Shown here piece after piece: positions 9,830-21,148 of a stretch of DNA of 64,000 nucleotides (the stretch's first letter is position 1; each line of letters begins with the position of its first letter). The DNA comes from Ophiobolus disseminans (taxonomy: Eukaryota; Ascomycota; Dothideomycetes; Pleosporales; Phaeosphaeriaceae). Below the pieces are notes generated by a model, which worked only from the letters and a program-made list of their open reading frames with translations, searched no databases and had not been told where the DNA came from. The position numbers and the translations under genes were made by a program. Location of the stretch: contig MU006231.1 in the NCBI GenBank assembly GCA_010093685.1, positions 668,428 to 732,427 on the forward strand, written 5' to 3'.

Positions 9830-11427
9830 ATGCAACTCATGAATCTAGTGCTGTTGCTTGGCATTTTCCTCTTTTGTCACCTGTTCTATCGCCTATACCA
9901 CGCGTGGACCGACCAGCTCCGAGATGTTCCCGGCCCGTTCTGGACAAGGTACACTCGACTGTGGTACTTGAAACATGTCATAAATGGTCGCTTTCACGAG
10001 GAATCGCTCGAACTTCATCGCAAGTTCGCGAAGCCGGGGGAACATCACGCTCGAATTGTCCGCTTGGCACCAAATCTGTACAGCGTCGCATCGCCAGAGA
10101 AAGAAGCTTATGGAATTGCGTCGACTATGCCAAAAGGCGCTTGGTACAATGGTTGGGTAATTCCGAATACTGCTACCGGCCTGTTTCAAGAACGCAACAT
10201 GGAAATACATGCGAAAAATAGAAGGAAACTCTCAGCAATGTACTCGGTCTCATCCCTGATCTCGTACGAGCCCTCTGTGGGAAGATTATTGGATCAATTC
10301 CAGACTCGACTTTCTGAGCTTGCACATGATGGCGAGACTTTTGACATGGCGCAGTGGCTGCAGTTTTGGGCGTTCGATGTCATCGGCGAGATGACCTTTT
10401 CGAAACCATTCGGGTTCCTAGATCAAGGGCATGACGTCAACGTCATGTGTGAAGCAGTAGATCAGTCCACAGTATACTCTACTCTCGTTGGCATTTACCA
10501 CCGGGTTCACAATGGGCTGTTCCGAATCCTTTCCAACCTACCTGGCGGGGCATCTGGTACCACATACATCATCAACATGGCGAGCGCAGCGATTCGAGAG
10601 AGATTGCTGAAGCGGAAGAAGGGGACTGAAAGAACATCCCGGGACTCACAAATTGAGAATGGACCGACCGACTTCCTCGACAGGATCATGGATTTGGTTG
10701 ATAAAAGAACAACTGCTGCCTCCGAGCCTGACATTGGAACAGCTACGACCGCATCTCTGCAGAATCTCTTCGCTGGCAGCGACACAACCGCTGTCAGTTC
10801 ATCATCCGTATTGTACTATCTTATTCGAAATCCGCGGGCGCTGCGGAACCTCCGCGAAGAGGTCGCTACCTGCTCGAGCGATGGACGACTCACGTTCCAG
10901 GTCGCCCAGAATCTGCCTTATCTACAAGTGTCTCAAAGAGGGGCTCCGGCTGCATTCTGCAGTCGGATTACCCATGTGGAAACAGGTACCCAAAGGTGGC
11001 GCGAGCATCTACGGACGCGTTTTCCCTGCTGGCGCTGTAGTAGGCATCAACGCATGGGTTCCGCACTACGATTGCGATATCTGGGGTCCTGATGCTTCCG
11101 AGTTTCGTCCCGAACGTTGGAGCGAAGCAGAAAACACCCCACAACTCAAGCGGATGAACGCGTACTACATGCCCGTAAGCTTGAGCATCTTACTTAACGT
11201 CTGGAGCTGATCTGTTTTAGTTTGGGCTCGGTTCGAGAACTTGTATCGGCAAGAACGTCTCGCTATTAGAGATGTCGAAGCTTATCCCGCGCCTGGTCAT
11301 GGTTTATGACTTCGAGCTGGAACGAGATGGACCATGGACGACAAAGAATCTGTGGTTCGTAAAACCTCTCGACTTCAAGGTTAAAGTGAAGCATCGAAAG
11401 GCTGTCAACTATCTGGGCAGCCTTTAA
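9830..11427 (+). pseudogene. Cytochrome P450 monooxygenase with a probable 2-nt deletion
   Basis: Exons 9830-11174 and 11221-11427 total 1552 nt, two short of a multiple of three. The protein starts with a membrane anchor (NLVLLLGIFLFCHLFY), then the proline-rich DVPGPF. The I-helix is LFAGSDTTAVSSS. The K-helix ExxR is KEGLRLH, the PERF-type motif is FRPERW, and the heme cysteine loop is FGLGSRTCIG, completed after the last intron. Frame breaks at about 10928. NLPYLQ is followed one codon later, out of frame, by CLKEGLRLH, where the family usually has one more small residue, so two bases appear lost. A caller could instead use a 67-nt intron (10862-10928, GTCGCT...ACAAG), which keeps frame but removes the conserved LPYLQ. 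An intact protein would be about 517 aa. The reaction is unknown. Confidence 0.8.
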
Positions 11428-11552
11428 GTAAACGACTGGTTGTTGCTAGGGTTGCAGTGTAGCAAGTTCATGGAAGAAACTATGCGACTTTTGAGAAATT
11501 CCGTGTTTCCAAGTACTTGTCTCAAGAAGTGAGAACGGCTGTTGCCTCACCA

Positions 11553-11597
11553 GGTGGTGCAATAATTCACGTCCGCTCACGGAAGCAACCCCACCAT
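11553..11597 (+). repeat. Left terminal inverted repeat of the Tc1/mariner element
   Basis: It matches the reverse complement of 13497-13542. Identical blocks include GGTGGTGCAATAATTC, TCCGCTCACG and an AAGCA...CCCC block, with a few substitutions between them. Confidence 0.88.
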
Positions 11598-12087
11598 CTG
11601 CATCATTATTTTAAGTAGGTGCAAACTTCAAGATAGTGCCACCACTATCAAAACATAACTAATTCAATTTTTTTAGTGCAATACAAAGCCCGCAAACCCC
11701 TGAACAAGATGATACCCTACTTGTCCCCAACACCGAAGAGCGCGCGCACTATTTCTGGCACTTAGACACCCAACAGTCTAGTGAGACGATGAAAGCTGTC
11801 GCTAAAGCTTGTAGCATAAATAAGCGTACGGGATGACGCTAGAGGCGGGAGAGAGCTTACTTTGGCGACAGGCGACGCGTAAGAAAGGGGAAAGCTGTAG
11901 AGAAAGGTCATAAGCTTGGCTGGCCATGGAGAGTCGGTGATAGGCAGCTTCAAAGGCTGCTCAACAATGAAGAAAACCCAGTTTGAGACGCTCTAATTGA
12001 TGTTCAGCAACGCGTAAATAAGGTCTCTCTATGCCCTCGACCCATCCGCTATAACCTCAGCAAACGTGAGGATGCTTATATCATTAT

Positions 12088-13367
12088 ATGTCCGTCGCGG
12101 CCGACTCAGACGAAATTTTGGAGCCAAATAAACGCGCTAGAGTGCGCTATGGCAACACCTATAAGAATGAGCCACTCCGCAGCTTCTGGGATACTGTTGT
12201 CAGATTCACAGTGGTCTTTGATGTGGACAATGGAGTCGTGGAAATTAATGATTGACTGATTGTGTCTCTCTCTCATCTCGTCCTAGTTTTGACGTGTCCC
12301 TGCCAAGTCCGTTTCACGCTAATACTCGTGTGGGCCAATTAGAAGACTCCAAGTCTCACCCGGGAGGTTCTGATTGGCTAGGCGTACTGAGGCTCTGGTT
12401 TCCGACATACAGTCTACCTTAGGTCGATCTGCTATCTGACAACTGTTTACTTCACTAATAAAGCTTATTTTGATGGAAGGCATAAGTGAGATGCGAACTT
12501 GTTTGCTATTGTAGGCTATCAGAAGTTCAGAACAGGCTATGTAGAAGGAACGAGCTGAATAGACGCTAGTCCCAAAGAGGTACACATGTGACTTGTACCC
12601 TCGAACATATTTTAACCTAATAGAGAGCTTCCAGATGCCTCATATACTGCGCAGAAGAGCAGAGCGACTAAAGCTAAGAAACGTTGGAACCCGGAAAAAG
12701 CGCAAATTGTCATCTCATACCCTCTATATGTACGCCTCTGTTAATTGGAACTTCAAGAGCCCTTTAAGCTTCTATAACAATGCAAAAGACATGCTCAAGC
12801 CGCCTAAACAGCTGGCTAAACCTTGCAAAAGCAAGTACAAAACAACCAAGAAAACACCAGAAGAGAGTCAAAGAATGGGAGGCTACACTGCCTCTGCCGC
12901 TCAAAATACAGAGCTCTAGGCATCACATAACCCAGGAGTATTACGCTCTGCATATCCTTCCAACGTACATCAAATACATACATAAAGCTTGCCTCCAAGA
13001 GCCTCGTTTGTGGCTCCTCTAGGAGGATAACGACCCTATACATGGCACAAAAAGCAGGGATAACGTGGCAGAAAACATGTGCAAAGCCAACCAGATTGCT
13101 GTTTTACTTCACCCAGCACCGAGCCCTAATTTAAACCCCATTGAAGGCATGTAGTTGGTGCTGAAACAGCGCGCAAAACGGCGTATTCTGTACCTAGATG
13201 ATAGCCAAAACGAGTGGAATGGGACAAAGAGGCACCTTAAGACGATCCTTCAAGAGGTTTGGGACTCAATAACGATGGAAATAAGAGATCGTATAATTGA
13301 GATGCCCCAGAGGTGCACAGAGCTCACTGTCAACGGCGGAGAGAAAATCCGCTCTGAAACCTGGTAA
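12088..13367 (+). pseudogene. Tc1/mariner transposase remnant (DDE_3-type)
   Basis: The coding remnant switches between three frames. The piece from about 12780 carries a DDE block, EDNDPIHGTKS, holding a catalytic Asp. It then has HPAPSPNLNPIEGM, where Tc1 enzymes have SPDLNPIE and the last Glu is catalytic, and ends with family-like RIIEMPQRC. Two stops interrupt this frame: TAG at 13020-13022, where Gln before EDND is usual (CAG to TAG), and TAG at 13152-13154, where Trp is usual after NPIE (TGG to TAG). Both are transitions of the RIP type. An earlier piece from about 12593 (PHILRRRAERLKLRN, KKRKLSSHTLYMYASVNW) is in another frame. A 55-codon frame at 12088-12255 may be the N-terminus; its identity is uncertain. 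Confidence 0.8.
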
Positions 13368-13496
13368 AAATGAGCCTATATAGCCCTCTGTACAGCAATC
13401 TAAAGTTTCATGAACATATACAGCAATATCTATCAAATGCGGTGTCTTCCAAAATCACTATGGGCTCTTGTAGGAAAAAGTGAAGGTGTGCCATTT

Positions 13497-13542
13497 GGTG
13501 GGGTGGCTGCTTACGTGAGCGGACACGAATTATTGCACCACC
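13497..13542 (-). repeat. Right terminal inverted repeat of the Tc1/mariner element
   Basis: This is the inverted partner of 11553-11597. Differences (for example ACG versus GTG after the AATTC core, seen in the same orientation) are mostly transitions, consistent with an old or RIP-mutated copy. Confidence 0.88.
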
Positions 13543-13851
13543 TAGAGGCCTTTTCTTTTGCATTAGGTAAGCTGTCTGGATCAGCAAGAGCTAGCACAAG
13601 ATGTTTATTCGCCAAAAGGCACACACCACTTTAGGAACCAAAAAGTGGAAACACACAACACTTGATAGGATATCGAGCGACAAGCGAAGAAATTCGAAGC
13701 GATAATAAGATATGCATGGATTCGTACACCACTTTCATATGCGCCGACCCACTAAATGTTATCTCCGACGCATTATGTCCGACTGCTTTCTCCGAGCCGG
13801 GACGGGCTTTAAAACAACTGCTCTCTTCCAGTGCTCACCTTCTTCACCACG
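13543..13851. other. Intergenic, transposon end to Zn2Cys6 regulator
   Basis: No gene is seen. It holds the upstream region of the regulator starting at 13852, now only about 310 bp from the transposon end. Confidence 0.35.
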
Positions 13852-16194
13852 ATGGACAACAACCCCCGAAAACAACGACGTCAGCGTGCGATCCTCTCGT
13901 GCAACGATTGCCGGCGGCGAAAATTGCGGTGTGATCGACTCGATCCTTGTAACCGGTGCATCAAGGGTGGCATTGCGCACTCTTGTGCTTACGGCTCAGA
14001 AGCCCACAGTATCCCACCCGACGAGATACGGGGCCGTCCCATCAAACGAGCCCGAAGAATAAGTGGGCGACGCCAAACGTCTCATGTTGCGAGAAGCCTC
14101 TACGAATCGGACAGCGATCGCGAGGTTCTGGTTCCAGTGGATAAGCGCGCGCCGAATACTTCTTACAATCAAAGATTTCAGCACATTGATAATGGAATAG
14201 CTCAGCATGAACACGTAGGACCGAGCGGTGAGCAACTCCCAAAAGATCAGGTTGAGTTTCTCGCCAGGTCGCCAGAGTTGAAGGGTATCAGTCGATCTTC
14301 AGCAGTAATGGGCATGTCGAAGGGAAGAGGGTTTGGCACGCAATTCTATGGAACATCGGCAGCGATGTCGGCCGTTGCCCATTTCCCCGCTCTTAGGCTG
14401 TATATGAAAGCAATATATAGCGATTCCATCGCTCGGAGATTGTCCCAAGACATCAAGGCTTCAGAAGATCGAGCTCGACTCGAGAAATCGAACCACCGCA
14501 CTCTTTGCGTTCCCAGCTTGCGATCGTTGCTCCCAGATCGCAACACGGTGGATCATGTTGTTAACAAGTACTTCGACACATTCGAAACAACGTACAGGAT
14601 CGTTCATGTACCGTCTTTCAGAGCTGCATATGAGACTTATTGGGACCCTGAGAATTTCGAGGATTCTGAGATGGATGCATTGATTTTGGCGATACTCGCA
14701 TGCACAATATGTTTATCCACCCACACTACTCCACGATACAATCATATTGGATCGACTTTCCACAGCAAAGCATACATCTGGGCCAAGGCCTGTGAAGCCT
14801 GGCTTAGGCGGCAAAGCAACAAACATAGAAGTCTGGCGTCAATCCAAGTCCGCTGCTTGCGTTTGCTGGCTCTTGCTACAGCGAGCATCAAAGCCAAAGA
14901 GTATTATCAGGAAGTGCAGGCACATGTGTCCATCATGCGCTCCGCAGGATTGCATATCGATCCCAGTATTTTTGGTAGCCGCTGTTCGCCGTTCGAGGGA
15001 GAGATGCGAAGAAGGCTATGGGCGACGACCATGGAGTTAGAGCTCCAAGCTTCCATTGATAAAGGTGAGCTATTTCACACTATTGAGGTGCATGCAACGG
15101 CTAACTGTGTAGGCACACCCTCGATACTTGGCAGCCTCAGCTACGACTGCGCACCACCTCGCAACATAAACGACGTTGAGCTTCACCCTGACATGGAAGA
15201 GGTCCCATCTTCTCGCGTAACAATTGCACATACCGACACGGCATTCCTACACCTGTCGATGCAGACCTTGGAGTTACGGATTGACATGTGTCACCAAGTA
15301 AATGACTTAAAAGAGAGCCCAGACAAGTATGACGCTCTGGAGTACGAGGACACAATTCGATCAAACATCTCCAAGTTTCCGCGCTGGACCGACCCAAAAG
15401 CTCAACATGCCCGAATACTACTTGAACTTCAGTTGACTCAATTTTTGATAATACTACATGCGCCGCGAGTTCAGCAGGTAGATTCCCGCCGGAAGTCAAA
15501 TTGCCGCTACGGAATGGTGACAGCTTTGGAAGCTGCAGCAAGAACGATAGACTTACACAATAGTCTGGCGGCATCTGAAAACTATGCCTTGGTTCTCACC
15601 CGTAATGATTACTTCCGCTCAATTCTACAGATATGCCATGTCGCATACTATGCTCGGATGGCAAGCGATACAGTCATGATCCGACTAGCCAAATTATTCT
15701 TCGACGACTCGGTGAAACAGGCCCTCATACTCCAAGAAGAGCGCGCAATGCGGCCTGGTAGAGGCAGCGAGTTTTTCTGGTACGTCAGCGCTGCAGTGAG
15801 CCTTACGGAAACGCAGTTCAGGCCGTCTCAGGCCGATGAATTGACGAGACAAGCTGTTGATCGAGTCTCAAAGTTGCTGTATAAAATTTTGTCGCTTCAC
15901 GATGACCCCAGTGAAGAAACACTAGCAACAGAGGTCAGTTAAGATTACCACCATAGTCCAGTCGAAGCTTACGTGACTGACTAGGTGATGCTGGAGGGAA
16001 ATCGTATGAATGTGCCCATCCCTCCGGGTTTGCACAATTCCGAAGGATCTTTCACTGCGAATCCTTTCGCTGATGCTGGTCTGCGACTCGATACATTCGA
16101 CTACGGCGGCACCTCTGACTTCATGATGGATGATTTTTGGTTCTTCAACGTTCCGCCATTTGACTTCGATGCGCAGTCTTATGCTGGATTTTGA
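13852..16194 (+). CDS. Zn2Cys6 fungal-specific transcription factor
   Basis: Exons 13852-15064, 15113-15933 and 15985-16194 give 747 aa. The start at 13852 (CACGATGG, MDNNPRKQRRQR) puts a basic stretch just before the zinc cluster CNDCRRRKLRCDRLDPCNRC, the usual N-terminal arrangement. The fungal_trans domain spans roughly residues 220-500, with MRRRLWATTMELELQASIDKG and NINDVEL signatures. The first intron (48 nt, GTGAGC...TGTAG, with CTAAC branch) has no stop and a length divisible by three, so an unspliced reading wrongly inserts 16 residues. The second intron (GTCAGT...GACTAG) leads to a short acidic, aromatic tail (DDFWFFNVPPFDFD) that could be an activation region. Intact, unlike the regulator at 6902-9439. 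Its target is unknown; the decayed enzymes to the left are possible former targets. Confidence 0.9.
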
Positions 16195-16470
16195 GCCGTC
16201 TCGCGGTATGTTACTGCGTAGCACTTGCCAAACTCGCGGAACGAGCAATTGCCGTTGGGTGGGAGCTCTTGCCTCATCTAATACAGCGTGCAGGGGCGTC
16301 TTACGGTTCACAAGGTACCTGGGGCGCGATGGCAATCGTCATTGCTCACCTAGTATACTCATCTCTCACACATGCGTGCTCCCACCCACACTTCGCTGTC
16401 ACCGATACATCGTCCCGAATATCCTCACTACAATATTGATAAGACACTCTTCGAACCAAACGTACCCGAT

Positions 16471-17892
16471 ATGCCTCACGACCACCCACAGCCTGCGCCA
16501 CCTACCCCAAGCAACCAAACGTGGATTTGCGCCCATCATGGCATGCTGGCGGTATTGCCACAGAAATGGTGTGGTGCCGCGAGGCTCCATCCGGCCAAAC
16601 CTCGAGAAGCTTGCTCATATGAGACTGGCCAGCTGATTCGTCCTGGAACGCAACATTGGATCTGCGAAAACTGTTTCCCTACGAGCATCCAGCTTCATCC
16701 ACCTTCAATCACAGCATGCACCTCTTGTGGACGCAAGCGCGGTCCTGAGCCTTCCAACAACGCATATGAGCACATGCTTTGCGACAGATTTACAAGCGAT
16801 GCGGCAGGCAATACTCAAAAGTGCCTCACATTCAATCTGGTGAATGCGAAAAATTGTATCGAGTGCGAATCGTCTTTCCCAGCACAACTAGATCTCCCGG
16901 CGTGGCGTAGAGAAGTAGTATTGCTCCGCAGGCTGGCGTTCCAGGCACAATTTTGGTGCCGGGTATGTGGTCAGGACCTCCCAACCGCTAGTTCCGAGTG
17001 TAGAAACGAAGATTGCGGAAATGGGCTGCCTTCCAGACGACGACACGAGGGTGTGCTGGATCCCACCGACATATGGTTTAAAGAACTATCAAGGACAGGA
17101 CCGGTCGGCCTTGCGACCAAAAACCATCTGACGACCGAGCCTGGATCTGGAAATATTGCCAGCCAGTCACTTGCCCCCCTAGCAGATTCAGAGAAAAGCC
17201 GTGTGGATTCATCAGGCGTAACGATGGATCGACTCGTGGTGAGTCTCGGTTGATCACTTGAACAAATATGTCTAATCTGACCAAATGTACAGCAAAACGG
17301 GGTGTGGTTGTGCATCCACCACGGTCAATTGATCCCAACCACAGTCTCGACTTGTGGCACGTATACCAAGCACTTTCCAGATCCGATGGAACTTGGGGAA
17401 TGCCAGTTCCAGCAGCACGCACTCAGTTTCAATTCCTCCTGGTGCTGCCGTACATGTGCCCTCGATCCCAGTACACTCCGAGATTTCTGGCTCAACGGCC
17501 CGGCAGATAAGAGTTGCAAGTACTGCGGAACACCACGATTCGCCGACTCCCTGCCGTATCGCAACTCGATGGAACACATGATATGTAGGACGAAAGGCCA
17601 GAACGGGTGTCTCAAAGTCAACCTCGTTGATGCACCACGTTGCAACAACCCAAAATGTAGCACGTGGTTTACTTCTCTTCAAAACAAGCATCCCTACATG
17701 TCCTCGGCCCAACAGAACTTTGTCGTACACGACAACACGAGTAAGTGTCTCTGTGCACAATGTAACCACCTTTTCCAAAATGCACAAACCTGCACTACCA
17801 AGTACTGTGGAAGGACGAGGAGAGACGCAGGAATCCTTGTACTGGAACAGCAGAAAAGGCGCAAGGCTGGGAGCACTTCGATGCTTCAATGA
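16471..17892 (+). CDS. Hypothetical protein of two tandem cysteine-rich domains
   Basis: Exons 16471-17238 and 17293-17892 (intron GTGAGT...TACAG) give 455 aa. An in-frame ATG at 16372 could add 33 residues. I recognise no named family. The protein is an internal duplication: domain A (about 18-200) and domain B (about 258-455) share the same ordered blocks. These are WICAHHG / WLCIHHG, HWICENC / SWCCRTC, CTSCGRKR / CKYCGTPR, EHMLC / EHMIC, KCLTFNLVNAKNC / GCLKVNLVDAPRC and FWCRVCGQ / CLCAQCNH. The spacing of CxxC pairs with nearby histidines suggests several structural zinc sites per domain, as in RanBP2- or ring-like folds (inference). No signal peptide or membrane segment is seen. The two regions flank the single intron, which falls in the linker. 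Confidence 0.78.
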
Positions 17893-20800
17893 ATGTTTCT
17901 AGATTGCACTAACGTTCGAATTAGTGGTCATCCTTTGCCGGGAAGCGGTCTCCGTCAGTACGTAGTCTATTGTTAAACAAACTCGGTTTCTTCTCATGCT
18001 GTCTGAAAGTGCGAAACCGTAACGAGCCATGGCCCTAGATCCTATCCAGTCATATAACACCCACCGCAGATGCAATCGCCTTTCATATCTGTTGCGCTAT
18101 TATCCTCCAGTCGTCCCCCCACTCCTGTTACGAGGCCTCATCGCATAATAGCAAAGGTCCAATGTCTCGGTACCTGAACTCCCCGCCGTCACGCTCCTTC
18201 TCGGCCCCCACTCGCAATCGTGGGGAAACAGGCGCTCCACCATGCACAACTGGCCTCCGGTCGCCGAAGCAGGTCTCTGAAACAGCCAAACTCGTACTGC
18301 GCAACCAATGAGCCGACGTCGCCCTGAAGAATGTTGGTGGTCAGCTCCTGCGTTGTTGGCTCGAAGAAATGGGCCCTATGATGTGCAGTTCACGGATCAG
18401 GCGCAGAATTAGGCTACCCGGCAAATAGGCGCTGGGAACGGGGCTAAAAGAGCCGCAGCTTCTTTCACGACATGACGACAAAAAGGTTTTAAGAACATAC
18501 ATGGCGTCGGGCATCATATGTTTCACGTCAATTTCCGACCTATCAGCGGCGTGCGCTCAGCTGGGCCTGATCGCCAGGCCTGCAAAGTTCGCACCGCATC
18601 GTATTCGCGTGGACTGAACGCGGCAGTGGGCGACTTGTTTTGCAGGTACTCGACCCCGATCGGTCGCAGGGTCTGCGGGGTCTGTGGCCGTGAAGTTGGC
18701 TGGCAGGGTCGGCGAGGCGGCGAGTCACCTTGAGGGAAAGTGACTGTCAGATACATTTGCGAGTTGGACCTGAGCCGCTGATGCGACCGTTTCGGCGGAC
18801 TACAAGATCATTTCGACCCTTTGACCTTGGCGATGCGCTTTGGGTCGTTGGGTCGGTCGTGATGGGAAGGAGGGAAAGGTTGGTGGTCTGATTGCAACCG
18901 TGTTGGGTTGCAGAAGCAAGTCTGTGCTCAGGAACGCGCAGCAGGATAGCAAATGCGCATCAAGGAGGCTTGCTTCCAGCATGCATGTCGCATTGATGTG
19001 CGGAAAAAACGGTGCTCGTTCCAGGTCTCAATCAACTTGAAGCAGGCGCTTGGGGTGGTCTCATGTGTTTCTCTTTGGTCGTGAGATACATATGTACCGC
19101 TCGGAGGAACAAGTCGACCAAAATAGACGAGACGCGCCATTTGAATATAGCCGTCAGCAACTCAGAGGGGTGAAAAACGCCTCTCGAGATAGACGGTAAA
19201 TTGCAGGCTACTGCATTGAGAAATCCTTCAGAAAAGCTTGCCAGGAAGATTTATTTTTGTGCCATCTTTACGTGCTCAACAACATCTACCAGCGGGGACT
19301 CTCAACAACAATGTAATGCTAAGCAGTACACCCAATTCCTGACCGTCAACCTAGTACGTCTTTATGGAGATTGTGGCGACAAGCGGTGGTGATTGTACAT
19401 GATAGATTTATCAGACCATGTTTCGCTAGGTATCTTGCATCAGGTGGAAGATGGCCGCGATCGTGGGAAGTTGTGAAATGGGTGTACATACATGCGACGA
19501 TTGGTAACAAAATAAGGGCGCCGCTGTACAATATCCTCTTTCAGAGTGACTTTGTTGGTTGCGTAGTGCTGCGCTCTAGGAAACTGTAGCGGCACTCAGA
19601 GCTGGAAATGTACCCTGGAAAGTATCCAATCGAGGAAAAAGAGACAAAAACGAAAATGAACAGGGTTTCCAGTAAGAAAGACATCGTAAGCCTTGACTTG
19701 CCATCATTTTACAGATCTCTTTTGGGTCGTTGCTAAGAAGCACCGACTGAACGCTGGGCCTTGTCGAAAAGCTTGATTGACAAATATGATGTATGTGCAT
19801 GAACTGAGGCTACACGGCGTCGGAACTGATAGATAATCGATCCTGGTGTCCGAATTTGCGCTGGTTCACGTGCTTGGCTGTTTCTGTTCGCCATTGGTTT
19901 CTCCCTTCACACGTACGCGGGGTTTGTCGAACACAGACTATGACGATCATGCATAGCAGCACGATCATGCATTCAAGAATTCCAGGGCTAACGTGCCGCC
20001 GCTCGCAGCCTCAGCCTCAATGGAATCGCTGGATGGAAGGCCTTGAAACGAATGGGATGTTTCCTGTTGGCGAGGCGCATGTAGCCTTCCTAGTCCGCTA
20101 GGCTCAGAGGCGGATCTAACGGCGGCAACTCAACGGGGTCGGCCTCGCGCGTCATGAAGTCTGTGCAGAACAATGGTCAATGAGCACAAGATCAGTCTGC
20201 GATAACAGTTCAAATGTTTCCCGTTAGGTGTCCGTAGGCCAGAAACATCGGTGCGGCGTGACTTACTTTGCCATGGGGTACTATCCCTGTAGCAGATCCC
20301 ACGCTAGCGGCCCCAAGCGACGTCACCAAAAAAAGAACAACACTTTCCCCTTTTAATCCCGAGTACGCCGAGATCAACGGTTGGTGCGCCGTTAGATCAG
20401 CCACAACTCCAGTCTTTCCTTCCCAAGCACTCCACACGCTTGCTCAATTACCGGCCACAACACGGGACGGTGATGCGCGACCGTTCTGGCGGCAACAGCA
20501 TTTACCAGAATCTCGTCAGATGCTCCCTACTGTACGCGCTGCGCTACGAGTCAGGGCTGATGCGTGGCTTGACAGAGGTTATTTTGCGCTTCTTCGCCGC
20601 AATCTGACAGCCTTGCGAGTAGGGAGGTCCAATTACGGGAGGCGGTAACAGTCAGAAAGTCACCAACATAGTTTGATTCCACGATGAAGATGGACTAAGC
20701 TGGGCTTGATTTACCCTTTCCGCCCAAGCGCAGAGCACAAGCTGTCGATTCCTTTCGGGGACTTACCGGGCTATACAGTGGAAGCGCCTTTGGTCGATGT

Positions 20801-21148
20801 CAGCCTCTCGGTATGCAGGTCGGCCAACATGGCGGAGCCTCATCTGTTAATACCTCTGCAACCCAGACGTTTCAAAAGATGCATCTAGTCTCTGCTGCAC
20901 TATTCTCTTCGAGGTCGTACAGTCGCAGCCTTTTTCGTTCCAAAGCTTGATCAAAGGCATTACTATCCTACTCTCGCCTTCACCGTATCCACACTCACCG
21001 GACTCGACACTTTGCATACGTACCTGACGGATTCACCAACGTTAGGTTGCCTAGCTTCTTTGAGGATATCACTGGCTTCGGCTTATTCATTCTTTGTTCA
21101 CAACTTGTGCAGCACCCCAAACTGCTAAGGGGCTTCGCTACAAACAAG
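17893..21148. other. Gene-free stretch of about 3.2 kb
   Basis: Only short, non-conserved open frames occur on either strand (longest about 126 codons at 20268-20648, with no family resemblance or splice support). No terminal repeats, tRNA-like boxes or transposase motifs were seen. Near 19940-19980 there is a short direct repeat, ACGATCATGCAT, spaced about 22 bp. The last few hundred bases must carry the promoter of the next gene. It may be an old degraded repeat or simply spacer. Confidence 0.4.

Larger units (their letters stand above)
11553..13542 (+). mobile_element. Degenerate Tc1/mariner-type DNA transposon
   Basis: The element is about 1.99 kb, bounded by inverted repeats of roughly 45 bp with a shared outer core GGTGGTGCAATAATTC. 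A TA dinucleotide follows the right end (13543-13544). The left end has CA at 11551-11552, which fits a TA target duplication with one T to C or similar change. Inside are transposase fragments in three frames. It sits just after the P450 3' end (126 bp) and about 310 bp before the next regulator. It is non-autonomous now. Confidence 0.88.

Noticed and set aside
20268..20648. 126-codon frame in the gene-free block
   Set aside because: No domain features, and it does not connect to any exon with compatible splice sites.
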